A stretch of 64,000 nucleotides of DNA from Salvelinus alpinus (taxonomy: Eukaryota > Chordata > Actinopteri > Salmoniformes > Salmonidae): the NCBI RefSeq assembly GCF_045679555.1, contig NC_092091.1, positions 93,142,190-93,206,189 on the forward strand. Direction: 5' to 3'. This document shows positions 13,801 through 22,274 of this stretch, one piece after another. A program made the translations under genes and the position numbers. The notes beneath the pieces are model-generated. The model ran no database searches, was not told the DNA's origin, and worked only from the letters and a program-made list of their open reading frames with translations. Position 1 is the first letter of the stretch, and every line of letters begins with the position of its first letter.

Positions 13801-13947
13801 ATAGGACCATCATCACATCATTATCTCAGGTGTATCATAGGACCATCATCACATCATTATCTCAGGTGTATCTCACTCCTCCTTCTTCTCCATACTTTCT
13901 GATCTCTCTCTCCCCTTCTTCTCCATCCTCTGTCTTGTAGCACCTAA
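1..13947 (+). CDS. NLR gene A (partial 5'): NACHT end-LRR-B30.2-FIIND-CARD
   Basis: Spliced gene whose 5' part lies left of the window. Exons with consensus GT/AG borders: 1-461, 545-718, 995-1168, 1248-1421, 1683-1856, 4107-4153, 6151-6745, 8326-8417, 8934-8971, 9452-9516, 9648-9862, 10052-10308, 10938-11072, 11200-11332, 11420-11449, 13321-13603, 13941-13947. They sum to 3054 nt, an exact multiple of three, and read 1017 residues without a stop, ending Ser-Thr-stop. The order is end of the NACHT-associated helical region, four 174-nt LRR exons, a linker, B30.2, two linkers, FIIND (ZU5 then UPA) and CARD. Family knowledge: FIIND-CARD proteins (NLRP1, CARD8) self-cleave, and release of the UPA-CARD piece nucleates caspase-1 inflammasomes in the cytosol. 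Function here is inferred. Gene B is an inverted paralogue. The B30.2-to-FIIND join is supported by phase and by the same sites in B, not by RNA. Confidence 0.85.
1453..1550 (+). repeat. Partial tandem duplicate of LRR exon end and donor
   Basis: The sequence from the last part of LRR exon 1248-1421 through its donor and start of intron is repeated directly downstream (ttacactgctgtctgctgg and onward, then gtaagtacagctgtttcag). The copy has no acceptor of its own, so it should be silent, but it carries a second GTAAGT. It is a small local duplication inside the intron and is not seen in gene B. Confidence 0.7.
1945..3382 (+). mobile_element. TTAA-bounded non-autonomous DNA element, copy 1
   Basis: Insertion between LRR exon 4 and the 60-bp array of gene A. 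Gene B has the unoccupied sequence (rc of 42130-42160: gatgggagaattaagagg). The right end reads AAGAAGTTAA at 3373-3382, matching the start TTAACTTCTT of the copy at 14257. The left terminus of this copy is missing. It has no transposase frame. TTAA targets with termini of this type suggest the piggyBac superfamily, which is inference. Confidence 0.65.
3474..4013. repeat. 60-bp minisatellite, 9 copies (gene A intron)
   Basis: Nine 60-bp units (aattgtactccgttctgtat... through ctctagtaatg) in the intron before the linker exon at 4107. The unit is a multiple of three and free of stops, so it makes long repetitive ORFs on both strands, which I do not read as genes. Gene B has about four copies at the matching place (41808-42048). 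Confidence 0.95.
4107..4153 (+). CDS. Gene A linker exon ([11 protein letters not shown])
   Basis: A 47-nt exon between ctacag and gtaagt. Joined to LRR exon 4 it reads [16 protein letters not shown] and leads in phase into the B30.2 exon. This short linker between LRRs and B30.2 is typical of fish NLRs. The same exon lies at 41717-41671 in gene B. Confidence 0.85.
4267..6131. mobile_element. TTAA-bounded non-autonomous DNA element, copy 2
   Basis: A complete insertion with exact borders: gtttga-TTAA-CCTTTCTAG at 4267 and CATCAGG-TTAA-actctcc at 6128-6131. Gene B's matching intron (41551-41565, reverse strand) reads gtttga-TTAA-actctcc with nothing inserted. The TTAA was therefore duplicated on integration, the signature of piggyBac-type transposases. 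The 1.86 kb inside has no convincing ORF and contains internal subrepeats (gttttacagcgaaaacaca recurs), so it would depend on a transposase supplied elsewhere. It ends only about 20 bp before the B30.2 acceptor. Confidence 0.8.
6151..6745 (+). CDS. Gene A B30.2 (PRY-SPRY) exon
   Basis: A 595-nt exon encoding a whole B30.2 domain. The PRY part has [20 protein letters not shown] and [11 protein letters not shown]. The SPRY part has [33 protein letters not shown] and [12 protein letters not shown]30.2 domains are beta-sandwich recognition modules. In fish NLRs this is usually the last exon. Here TGA would follow QHIQR if unspliced, but that point is a perfect donor (AG|GTGAGT at 6746), the phase fits the exon at 8326, and gene B has the same donor. 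Alternative ends (B30.2 terminus or FIIND-CARD tail) are both possible from the sequence. It is 45 nt longer than B's exon, mainly in loop regions. Confidence 0.9.
6780..7285. repeat. Minisatellite, about 55-bp unit, about 9 copies
   Basis: Tandem units of tagtagtagtgtgttttaat followed by gtgttctgttggacctacagacagttagat. They lie in the intron after the B30.2 exon. The same array occurs reversed in gene B (40240-40930) with more copies. Confidence 0.95.
7290..7798. repeat. Minisatellite, about 43-bp unit, about 12 copies
   Basis: Units of gatacctggtgacttcacat plus ctctaggggggtatgtaactcat, with variants (gtttatgtaagtcat). Present only in gene A; gene B lacks it at the corresponding place. Confidence 0.95.
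7799..8176. repeat. GC-rich 53-bp minisatellite containing TTAGGG, 7 copies
   Basis: Seven units of gcgtcgtccgggttagggga followed by gggtttggccggtgtagggttagggttagtcca. Each contains two head-to-tail TTAGGG motifs on the + strand. Specific to gene A; the matching intron of B goes straight to the preceding array. Confidence 0.95.
8326..8417 (+). CDS. Gene A linker exon 2 with internal 48-bp duplication
   Basis: A 92-nt exon between caacaccag and gtgagtg. It completes the B30.2 end codon (AG+A) and reads [16 protein letters not shown] followed by [15 protein letters not shown]. The second half is an in-frame 48-bp (16-residue) duplication of the first. Gene B has a single copy (exon 40024-39981, 44 nt). 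It resembles the linker upstream of B30.2, which suggests that B30.2 is bracketed by related linkers. Confidence 0.8.
8427..8684. mobile_element. Small inverted-repeat element (MITE)
   Basis: About 257 bp with terminal inverted repeats taaaggtagagtcagc at the left and gctgactctaccttta at the right. No ORF. Gene B has the same element in the same intron (39601-39870), so the insertion predates the A/B duplication. The superfamily cannot be assigned from what is visible. Confidence 0.75.
8934..8971 (+). CDS. Gene A 38-nt linker exon
   Basis: Exon between ttgacttcag and gtaagtcat reading [13 protein letters not shown], leading to the FIIND exons. Phase fits on both sides. Gene B has the same exon at 39351-39314 with the same length. 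Confidence 0.8.
9010..9178. repeat. Two-copy tandem repeat, about 90 bp
   Basis: The segment cacagtctcaaagccaggtg to cagtcctgtgttct occurs twice in a row in the intron. The same two copies appear in gene B (about 39120-39285), so it is older than the gene duplication. Confidence 0.8.
9292..9420. mobile_element. Palindromic MITE
   Basis: An imperfect palindrome: gggccagtttcccagacaca at the left pairs with tgtgtccaggaaacaggcccc at the right, and the arms run through actagact and agcatgctttttagtcc. No coding capacity. Matching copy in gene B at about 38868-38994. Confidence 0.7.
9452..10308 (+). CDS. Gene A FIIND exons, ZU5 half with self-cleavage site
   Basis: Three exons: 9452-9516 (65 nt), 9648-9862 (215 nt), 10052-10308 (257 nt). 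The reading starts [10 protein letters not shown] and passes [27 protein letters not shown] and [13 protein letters not shown] to [15 protein letters not shown]. In NLRP1 and CARD8 the ZU5 half cleaves itself at a Phe-Ser bond using a His 27 residues before the Ser. Here the His of VLHVEE lies exactly 27 residues before the Ser of PKF|SAI, so the self-cleavage site is intact as far as sequence can show. The remaining C-terminal piece would be 241 residues. Confidence 0.85.
10445..10805. mobile_element. SINE-like dispersed repeat
   Basis: About 360 bp beginning near gccagtagacggcactcttc and ending with ctcagtcaacttacctggta, a tail I recognise as very common in teleost genomes. The reverse copy sits in the same intron of gene B (about 37500-37855), so the insertion is older than the duplication. 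The family name is uncertain. Confidence 0.6.
10938..11449 (+). CDS. Gene A FIIND exons, UPA half
   Basis: Exons 10938-11072 (135 nt), 11200-11332 (133 nt) and 11420-11449 (30 nt), phases 0, 1 and 1. They read [19 protein letters not shown], then [33 protein letters not shown] and [10 protein letters not shown]. The position between ZU5 and CARD and the beta-rich pattern match the UPA subdomain of FIIND, which in NLRP1 drives oligomerisation of the released fragment and binds DPP9. Exon sizes are identical in gene B. Confidence 0.8.
11515..11590. repeat. Short 34-bp repeat, 2 copies
   Basis: Two units containing gatgaaggtcttcatga and catgttcagtg in the long intron before the CARD exon. Gene B expanded the same unit to about 15 copies (36256-36765). 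Confidence 0.85.
11619..12321. mobile_element. Internally deleted Tc1-like transposon relic (gene A)
   Basis: Ends read TA-tagagcctttcaaa and ttttgcaaggctctg, matching the ends of the larger relic in gene B (31346-36227). The middle, including the transposase region still visible in B at about 32020-32345, is missing: sequence jumps from the right-end part (ccgagttaatactttaaaca) to the left-end part (catcacagacattgaact). TA flanks and these ends fit Tc1/mariner. Confidence 0.7.
12322..13320 (+). other. Remainder of pre-CARD intron
   Basis: I see no gene here. Its right half aligns, reversed, with gene B sequence on both sides of the truncated L2 (29529-29680 and 31180-31340). The region 13175-13195 (gacttgaatatgaattgac) is the unoccupied L2 target. 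The part at about 12360-13010 has no counterpart I could find in B. Confidence 0.6.
13321..13603 (+). CDS. Gene A CARD exon
   Basis: A 283-nt exon (ctttcag|cattaata to ctctag|gtaagac) encoding a death-fold domain: [51 protein letters not shown] and [16 protein letters not shown]. Helix order and charged surface match a C-terminal CARD, the module that recruits caspase-1 (or ASC) in NLRP1-type proteins. Only two residues follow in the last exon, so CARD forms the extreme C-terminus, as in NLRP1 and CARD8. Confidence 0.9.
13755..13872. repeat. 36-bp minisatellite, 3 copies (last intron, gene A)
   Basis: Three units of ggaccatcatcacatcatta plus tctcaggtgtatcata between the CARD exon and the final exon. 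Expanded to about 19 copies in gene B (28398-29085). Confidence 0.9.
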
Positions 13948-14050
13948 TCTGAAGATGCTGAGGCCTGTCTCCTAGTCTGTGGACAAAGACACTTCTTCAC
14001 CTAATCTGAAGATGCTGAGGCCTGTCTCTTAGTCTGTGGACAAAGACACT
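13941..14050 (+). repeat. Gene A last exon: stop codon and 3' UTR repeat, 2 units
   Basis: The last exon begins CACCTAA: it completes Ser, adds Thr and stops at 13945-13947. The UTR continues as two units of a roughly 55-bp repeat (cacctaatctgaagatgctg to ggacaaagacacttctt). Gene B has six units (28008-28335). Confidence 0.8.
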
Positions 14051-14256
14051 TACATGATCGTAAGGGAAGACCCCCCTGAAATGGACAAAAATGAATGGGA
14101 ACATATTGGCACTGTACGAAACATATACACAGTGTCCAATACCACTCAAATGTTCGGCATTTCATTCAAAGTTTATGGCAAATGTCATACAGCAAAAATC
14201 CAAAAGATGGCGAGCGCGCTCCACCGTAGATTTTCATATTGCAAATGCACATCAAG

Positions 14257-16174
14257 TTAACTTCTTCAGGCTGCAAGCCCGACACCGGGCACAATATGAC
14301 AACATCCAGCTCAAGTGCAGGGCGCGAAATTCAAAATCTATTTTTTTTAAATATTTAACTTTCACACATTAACAAGTCCAATACAGCATTTGAAAGATAA
14401 ACATCTTGTCAATCCAGCCAACATGTCCGATTTTTTAAATGTTTTACAGAGAAAACACCACATATATTTATGTTAGCTCACCACCAAATAAAAAAGAGGA
14501 CAGACATTTTTCACAGCACAAGTAGGATGAAGTAGCATGCACAAGCCAACCTAACTAACCTAAAACCAACCTAAATAACCTAGAAAAAACTACCTCAGAT
14601 GACAGTCCTATAACATGTTACACAATAAATCTATGTTTTGTTCAAAAAAAATGCATATTTTAGCTATAAATCAGTTTTACATTACTGCTACCATCTTAGC
14701 CACCATCATAGCTACAGTCAGAAATCGCACGGGAGTAGCCAGAGAAAATACAGACACCAACGTCAACTACTAAATTACACATCAGAAAACATTTCAGAGA
14801 AATATATGGTGGATAGCTAATGAAAGAGAAAGATCTTGTGAATACAGACAATATTTCAGATTCTTTAAATGTTTTACAGCGAAAACACCACATATATTCA
14901 TGTTAGCTCACCACCAAATACAAAAAGAGAGACAGATATTTTTCACAGCACCGGTAGCATGCAGCTAGCATGCAGCTAGCATGCAAAGCCAACCTAACTA
15001 ACCTAGAACTAACCTAAATAACCTAGAAAAAACTCCCTCAGATGACAGTCCTATAACATGTTACACAATAAATCTATGTTTTGTTCGAAAAAGTTGAATA
15101 TTTTAGCTATAAATCAGTTTTACATTACTGCTACCATCTTAGCCACCATCATAGCTACAGTCAGAAATCGCACGGCAGTAGCCAGAGAAAACAGACACCA
15201 ACGTCAACTACTAATTTCACATCAGAAAAGATTTCAGAGAAATATATGGTGGATAGCTAATGAAAGAGAAAGATCTTGTGAATACAGACAATATTTCCGA
15301 TTTCTGAAGTGTTTTACAGCGAAAACACAATATATCGTTATATTAGCTTACTACAATAGCTAACACACAGGAGCATTGATTCTAGTCAAACGCTAGCGAT
15401 AGCACAGTTCGACAGATATATGAAAAAGCATCCCAAATTGGGTCCTTATCTTTGTTGATTTTCCATCAGAATGTTCTCCAAAGGGTCCTTTGTTCAGAAC
15501 CGTGTTCATTTGGACCTAGAACGAACGATGTCCCTCTTGAATTAGCATGGCACACTGGCCATGCCGTGCTAACCTCTCCGTCTTGACAAAATTCTTGCGT
15601 CGCATCACGTCTAAAGTCCAGAATAAATTTCAATAATATAATTAAAGTATATTGAAAAAACATACTTTAGGATGATATTGTGACATGTATCAAAGAAAAT
15701 CGAAGCTGGAGGTCATATTCACCTATAACGAGTGTTTTCCAGGAGCGCAGTCCAGTTCCTACTTCGCGCCCAGAAAAAAATATTAAGTGCGCACTTTTCA
15801 CTCAAATATGTTCTTTTCAGTCCCTGACAGAGATAATCAAGTCATTTTTTCTCTCACTTCCGCATGACAACCAGGGGAAGATGTGTGACGTGTTTCTACA
15901 GTCCTAAGTGCCAAGGCCTTTTATAGAGAGTATCTTGAAGAGAGACATAGCTTCTTGGAAATGTCACTTTTTACAGAAAATGGGCTGTAAAAAGAGTTAT
16001 GTTTCACTTAGAGAAATAATTAAACCTGTTTTAGAAACTTTAAGGTGTTTTCTATCCAAAGGTAATAATAATATGCATATTGTACAAGCAAGAATTGAGT
16101 ACGAGGCCGTTTGAAATGGCCACCTCTTTCCACTGCTGATACTCACTGCTGATTTTTGAGCCATAAGAGGCTAA
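14257..16174. mobile_element. TTAA-bounded non-autonomous DNA element, copy 3
   Basis: Starts TTAACTTCTTCAGGCTGC at 14257 and ends AAGAGGCTAA at 16174, the last TTAA having mutated to CTAA. The body repeats a roughly 400-bp internal module two to three times (ctataacatgttacacaata, gttttacagcgaaaacac). No transposase. Nested in the 7.8 kb insertion. Confidence 0.65.
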
Positions 16175-17200
16175 GACCCAATAGTCAAATTTGAAAAATG
16201 TGGAAAAAAAATCAAAGACGTATCACCCCCCTAAAAAGCTGCTTTCTGGACAGTTTTTCAAATATCTTTAGATTTTTTTGGTCGATTATACATGTATATG
16301 ATCTGTATAAACATACTTTTGTCATATTTTATTGTCATAATAAAATATAATCATAATAAATAAAACAATTTTTACTTGTCCATAAGGCATATGTTTTGTC
16401 CATTCGCAATATGATTTCATAGGAAGTCAAAAGTCAGTCAAAAGTCAGTGAACCATTGCCAAATGCAATAAGAAGTGTCCAAATGCAATATGAAAGTATT
16501 GAAAGTGCCCAATCAGGATGTTATGTCCATTTGCCTGTATGATCATAGGAAGTCGGTTTCCAAACCCAAAAGTCAGTGAACCATGTCCAAATGGCATTTA
16601 TACTGCCCAAATTATATATAGCACTATGTTAAGCCATGAATCAACCTAGATGGTCTATTTGTCATGTATGATGAGGGAGAAGTGGGACTCTGTTGTTTTT
16701 TAATGATTTCTTGAAAAACGTCCAAAATGACCACCCCTATTGGATGGGCATGAGTGGGGGGGTGCTCCCTACCCAACTGTGGATCCCTTGCACCCCCTAA
16801 AGGCATTAAAAAACATTTTAAAAATGTGCTCTTGGTAACCCGTTCCAATCACCAGGCGCACGGCTGTCCATTTGCAATATGTTTCAATGGGCATTTACCA
16901 TCACGAATTTGACATAATCAAAAATACTGCAGGAATGCGAAATTCACTGGCCCGATGAACTCGGGATGGTCGGGCAGTGATTCTGGTTCCTCTCCATCGC
17001 TCGTTGGTGTTGATTTCATAATGTCAATTTGGTGATGGTATATCAGTTTTTAAACATATTGCAAATGGACACAAGTCAGCCAGAAAGTCACCGTCCATCA
17101 GTCCAATAGTCAATAAGATTTTTTGCAACGTAAGCTTAACTTTCTGAACATTCGAGACGTGTAGTCCACTTGTCATTCCAATCTCCTTTGCATTAGCGTA
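16175..17200. other. Left flank of L2 inside composite insertion, no gene seen
   Basis: AT-rich sequence with recurring tccatttgcaatatg and ccaaatgcaata phrases. Probably part of the outer inserted element. No coding region can be supported. Confidence 0.5.
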
Positions 17201-17223
17201 GCCTCTTCTGTAGCCTGTCAACT

Positions 17224-18591
17224 ATGTGTCTGTCTATCCCTGTTCTCTCCTCTCTGCACAGACCATACAAACGCATCACACCGCGTGGCCGCTGCTACTC
17301 TAACCTGGTGGTCCCAGCGCGCACGACCCACGTGGAGTTCCAGGTCTCAGGCAGCCTCTGGAACTGCCGATCTGCGGCCAACAAGGCAGAGTTCATCTCA
17401 GCCTATGCTTCCCTCCAGTCCCTCGACTTCTTGGCACTGACGGAAACATGGATTACCACTGATAACACTGCTACTCCTACTGCTCTCTCCTCGTCTGCCC
17501 ACGTGTTCTCGCACACCCCGAGAGCTTCTGGTCAGCGGGGTGGTGGCACTGGGATCCTCATCTCTCCCAAGTGGACATTCTCTCTTTCTCCCCTGACCCA
17601 TCTGTCTATCGCCTCCTTTGAATTCCATGCTGTCACAGTTACCAGCCCTTTCAAGCTTAACATCCTTATCATTTATCGCCCTCCAGGTTCCCTTGGAGAG
17701 TTCATCAATGAGCTTGACGCCCTGATAAGTTCCTTTCCTGAGGATGGCTCACCTCTCACAGTTCTGGGTGACTTTAACCTCCCCACGTCTACCTTTGACT
17801 CATTCCTCTCTGCCTCCTTCTTTCCACTCCTCTCCTCTTTTGACCTCACCCTCTCACCTTCCCCCCCTACTCACAAGGCAGGCAATACGCTTGACCTCAT
17901 CTTTACTAGATGCTGTTCTTCCACTAATCTCATTGCAACTCCCCTCCAAGTCTCCGACCACTACCATGTATCCTTTTCCCTCTCGCTCTCATCCAACACT
18001 TCCCACACTGCCCCTACTCGGATGGTATCGCGCCGTCCCAACCTTCGCTCTCTCTCCCCCGCTACTCTCTCCTCTTCCATCCTATCATCTCTTCCCTCTG
18101 CTCAAACCTTCTCCAACCTATCTCCTGATTCTGCCTCCTCAACCCTCCTCTCCTCCCTTTCTGCATCCTTTGACTCTCTATGTCCCCTATCCTCCAGGCC
18201 GGCTCGGTCCTCCCCTCCTGCTCCGTGGCTCGACGACTCATTGCGAGCTCACAGAACAGGGCTCCGGGCAGCCGAGCGGAAATGGAGGAAAACTCGCCTC
18301 CCTGCGGACCTGGCATCCTTTCACTCCCTCCTCTCTACATTCTCCTCTTCTGTCTCTGCTGCTAAAGCCAATTTCTACCACTCTAAATTCCAAGCATCTG
18401 CCTCTAACCCTAGGAAGCTCTTTGCCACCTTCTCCTCCCTCCTGAATCCTCCTCCCCCTCCTCCCCCTCCTCCCTCTCTGCTGATGACTTCGTCAACCAT
18501 TTTGAAAAGAAGGTCGACGACATCCGATCCTCGTTTGCTAAGTCAAACGACACCGCTGGTTCTGCTCACACTGCCCTACCCTGTGCTTTGA
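17224..18591 (+). pseudogene. L2 LINE endonuclease region (frame 1 part)
   Basis: 455-residue frame with an apurinic-like endonuclease: LALTETWITT near residue 73, VLGDFNLP near 182 and VSDHYHVSF near 244. It runs into a proline/C-rich tract (about 18448-18485), after which the correct frame shifts. The sensible continuation (ADDFVNHFEKKV) is in the frame of the next ORF. One frameshift therefore separates endonuclease from reverse transcriptase in this copy. The exact 5' start of the element protein is uncertain. Confidence 0.75.
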
Positions 18592-20162
18592 CCTCTTTCT
18601 CCCCTCTCTCTCCAGATGAAATCTCGCGTCTTGTGACGGCCGGCCGCCCAACAACCTGCCCGCTTGACCCTATCCCCTCCTCTCTTCTCCAGACCATTTC
18701 CGGAGACCTTCTCCCTTACCTCACCTCGCTCATCAACTCATCCTTGACCGCTGGCTACGTCCCTTCCGTCTTCAAGAGAGCGAGAGTTGCACCCCTTCTG
18801 AAAAAACCTACACTCGATCCCTCCGATGTCAACAACTACAGACCAGTATCCCTTCTTTCTTTTCTCTCCAAAACTCTTGAACGTGCCGTCCTTGGCCAGC
18901 TCTCCTGCTATCTCTCTCAGAATGACCTTCTTGATCCAAATCAGTCAGGTTTCAAGACTAGTCATTCAACTGAGACTGCTCTTCTCTGTGTCACGGAGGC
19001 GCTCCGCACTGCTAAAGCTAACTCTCTCTCCTCTGCTCTCATCCTTCTAGACCTATCGGCTGCCTTTGATACTGTGAACCATCAGATCCTCCTCTCCACC
19101 CTCTCCGAGCTGGGCATCTCCGGCGCGGCCCACGCTTGGATTGCGTCCTACCTGACAGGTCCCTCCTACCAGGTGGCGTGGCGAGAATCTGTCTCCGCAC
19201 CACGTGCTCTCACCACTGGTGTCCCCCAGGGCTCTGTTCTAGGCCCTCTCCTATTCTCGCTATACACCAAGTCACTTGGCTCTGTCATATCCTCACATGG
19301 TCTCTCCTATCATTGCTATGCAGACGACACACAATTAATCTTCTCCTTTCCCCCCTCTGATAACCAGGTGGTGAATCGCATCTCTGCATGTCTGGCAGAC
19401 ATATCAGTGTGGATGACGGATCACCACCTCAAGCTGAACCTCGGCAAGACGGAGCTGCTCTTCCTCCCGGGGAAGGACTGCCCGTTCCATGATCTCGCCA
19501 TCACGGTTGACAACTCCATTGTGTCCTCCTCCCAGAGTGCTAAGAACCTTGGCGTGATCCTGGACAACACCCTGTCGTTCTCAACTAACATCAAGGCGGT
19601 GACCCGTTCCTGTAGGTTCATGCTCTACAACATTCGCAGAGTACGACCCTGCCTCACGCAGGAAGCGGCGCAGGTCCTAATCCAGGCACTTGTCATCTCC
19701 CGTCTGGATTACTGCAACTCGCTGTTGGCTGGGCTCCCTGCCTGTGCCATTAAACCCCTACAACTCATCCAGAACGCCGCAGCCCGTCTGGTGTTCAACT
19801 TTCCCAAGTTCTCTCACGTCACCCCGCTCCTCCGCTCTCTCCACTGGCTTCCAGTTGAAGCTCGCATCCGCTACAAGACCATGGTGCTTGCCTACGGAGC
19901 TGTGAGGGGAACGGCACCTCCGTACCTTCAGGCTCTGATCAGGCCCTACACCCAAACAAGGGCACTGCGTTCATCCACCTCTGGCCTGCTCGCCTCCCTA
20001 CCTCTGAGGAAGTACAGTTCCCGCTCAGCCCAGTCAAAACTGTTCGCTGCTCTGGCACCCCAATGGTGGAACAAACTCCCTCACGACGCCAGGTCAGCGG
20101 AGTCAATCACCACCTTCCGGAGACACCTGAAACCCCACCTCTTTAAGGAATACCTAGGATAG
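18485..20162 (+). pseudogene. L2 LINE reverse transcriptase region
   Basis: Open frame with RT motifs in order: [50 protein letters not shown] and the catalytic YADD (about 19313-19328), then the conserved C-terminal end through FKEYLG. No stop inside. It is separated from the endonuclease frame by the shift near 18450-18485. A second copy in gene B (29682-31015) differs from it by only three substitutions that I could count. Confidence 0.8.
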
Positions 20163-20321
20163 GATAAAGTAATCCTTCTAACCCCCCCCCCCCCCTTAAA
20201 AGAGTTAGATGCACTATTGTAAAGTGGTTGTTCCACTGGATATCATAAGGTGAATGCACCAATTTGTAAGTCGCTCTGGATAAGAGCGTCTGCTAAATGA
20301 CTTAAATGTAAATGTAAATGT

Positions 20322-21832
20322 AATTAGATATCATTCTGAAACCAAACTGATACAAACTGACACCACGTCCACTTTTTCCAACTCGTTTAGAAGCTAACTA
20401 TCACATATTTTAGAGCAGTCCCAAAATTCACAGCTCCTTCTGTTTAAAGCATAATAAAAACATAAAACACGTAGTTACGTTCTAGCTGCGGGTCCAGTTC
20501 TGACATTATGTGTAGGCCTAGCTGAGGTGACCCCGAAACCCACGTTTCGGCTCAAAAGGTCATTTGGATTCCGAGCAACGACCTTAATTGGTGCTGAAAT
20601 TCCACTTTTTCCGGGAGTTGCTACGGGGTCCTTGAATTAGCTATCGGACAGAAACGTTGGTGTCTGTCTCTATGGGCCGAGGTGGTTTCAATGCACCTAG
20701 TCTTGCGACTCTGGGACTTTTCTAAATATCATCATTTTCATAATGGTCAAAATGAATTGAAGTTATTGCAAATGTACGAGGCAGTTTCTCGGTCTGAGAA
20801 CCTTCTAGAGCCACATAACTCACTGTGCACTATCATCTTGAGCTCTAGAAGAGGTTTCTAAAGTTCCAGAGCTCTAGGACTGACGGTTCTTTGATAGTTT
20901 GAATGAAGGTAACTATTGCAGGCTCTGTGTGTCTCTACGCCCCACACTGTGTCACTCCGTCCTAGCTGTGTGTGTGTGTGTGAGCTTTTCTTGGAAAACT
21001 GATTGGAGAAATTATTGATTTACAGTTCATGAGGGTTACCTAGTCACACATATGAAGTTTTTAAATTATATATCGAAAAAGCCCCTATGACCCCAATTTA
21101 AGGCACTTCCGGTTGACACAGGAAGCTGAAAGTGAACACATATCCTCCTTGGGGTAGGTTCTTACAGAATGTTGAGTCGTAAGTCTTTACGTTAAGAACT
21201 GACTTATTTACAGAGGGTTGAATGATTGAGTATTATTTCCGAAAATCACAGAAATCACGTAGAGTTCCGAAACCCACCTTAACGGATTCGTTTGGACACG
21301 CCGCAACTGGATCTGTAACTTTTTGGGGGGAAAAAACACATTTCTTTGAGCATCACCAATTGTATGATTTCTCTTAAATTACGATAGATAAATGTCTGGT
21401 TCTTTTTTTCCTGACACCGTAGGTTCATGTACTTTGACGTGAAGTGGTCAAAATAGCGCTCTATTTGGGCTAACTGCCCATTATGCCAAACCTATGCTCA
21501 CCAAGTTTCGTCTTCAAAGTCTTTTCCGTTTAGGAGAAATGGCCATGTAGTGATTGGTGATGTTTTGTACATTTGCAATATGATTACATTCGCCACCTGG
21601 TGGTATTTACCGGGACAGCGGAAAAATTACCAAAATTTGAAAATTTTATAAAACGGAAACCGAATGTCCAAGAGACTTCGTTCGATGACTTCCCGGGAAG
21701 ATCTGGCACCGGTGCAGGGCCCGCCGGCGTTGGCGAAGTTTAGAAACATTCGCAGACTTCTAGTAAAGGATTTGCAATATGGAGTTTCTCATCAATCTTA
21801 CAGAAAATGCCAAAAAGTGCCCTTCATGTATA
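20322..21832. other. Right flank of L2 inside composite insertion, no gene seen
   Basis: Non-coding sequence with a short TG run at 20968-20983 and recurring tttgcaatatg phrases, like the left flank. Small ORFs here have no recognisable features. Confidence 0.5.
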
Positions 21833-21840
21833 TAAGGGAA

Positions 21841-22070
21841 AATATGTATGGTATTCTTTTAACAAATTCTGTGTTTTATTCATGTGCTGTTCTATAAACT
21901 AATGTGTGTTCATCAAGTTTCCGACTGTACAAATCCTCACTATCAGTAGCTGTAATTTGGTAGCAAGCCCAGATGATGTTTTGAGAACGAGATATCTCAG
22001 TTTCAAGGTCTCAGCTTAGAGAGAAGAAGACTGGTGAGGTGTTGGTCTGTCAAATGCCATGAACCAGTAT
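21841..22070 (+). other. Gene A distal 3' UTR/flank, homologous to gene B flank
   Basis: Aligns in reverse with gene B's 3' flank (27748-27980): gttttattcatgtgctgttc, then cctcactatcagtagctgta, then cagtttcaaggtctca. Identity ends at about aaccagtattg, which marks the inner limit of the recognisable inverted duplication. Confidence 0.75.
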
Positions 22071-22274
22071 TGGTCGGTCACATGAATGGAACAAAACGGT
22101 AATGATTTATTAATTATGTTAAATCATGCAAATATTACTTGTCTGTGTATAGCCGTATATAAGACAACTGCTGGGTCTGGCCAGGGAGATCTCCTGATTG
22201 ACATGTGTACTATGGTACATTGAGTTGGGTCTGACCAGGGAGAGATCCTGATTGGTTGGAACCTCTCCAGCTCG
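22071..22274. other. Spacer sequence with two related 40-bp segments
   Basis: Contains ctgggtctggccagggagat and ttgggtctgaccagggagag, two imperfect direct repeats about 68 bp apart, plus tatataag (22157) and aataaa (22280). An LTR-like or promoter-like nature is possible, but I see no clear boundary or primer site. Confidence 0.3.

Larger units (their letters stand above)
17200..20321 (+). mobile_element. L2-clade LINE, nearly full coding length
   Basis: A non-LTR retrotransposon with endonuclease and reverse transcriptase frames, a poly-C stretch (20181-20194) and the 3' tail ctctggataagagcgtctgc followed by (TAAATG)n. The tail contains GCTCT-GGATA-AGAGC, the short hairpin with a GGAUA loop known from UnaL2-type LINEs, which their reverse transcriptase recognises. 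I found no clear target-site duplication. It is nested in the composite insertion. Confidence 0.85.
14061..21840. mobile_element. 7.8 kb composite insertion in gene A 3' UTR, 8-bp direct repeats
   Basis: TAAGGGAA occurs at 14061-14068 and 21833-21840. Gene B's UTR has one copy of the site (ttccctaa, 27980-27987, reverse) and lacks everything between. Outside the repeats, A and B resume alignment (ttcttttaacaaa, then gtgctgttctataaac). Eight-bp duplications fit hAT-type insertion, but no transposase is visible. The outer element comprises 14069-14256, 16175-about 17200 and about 20322-21832, where tttgcaatatg motifs recur. A TTAA element and an L2 LINE sit inside it. Confidence 0.65.

Noticed and set aside
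14036-14372. ORFs of 74 and 93 residues after gene A's stop
   Set aside because: They run from the 3' UTR into inserted element sequence and match nothing recognisable.
17744-18445. 233-residue ORF overlapping the L2 endonuclease
   Set aside because: Shadow frame in a C/T-rich region; the endonuclease motifs are in the other frame.
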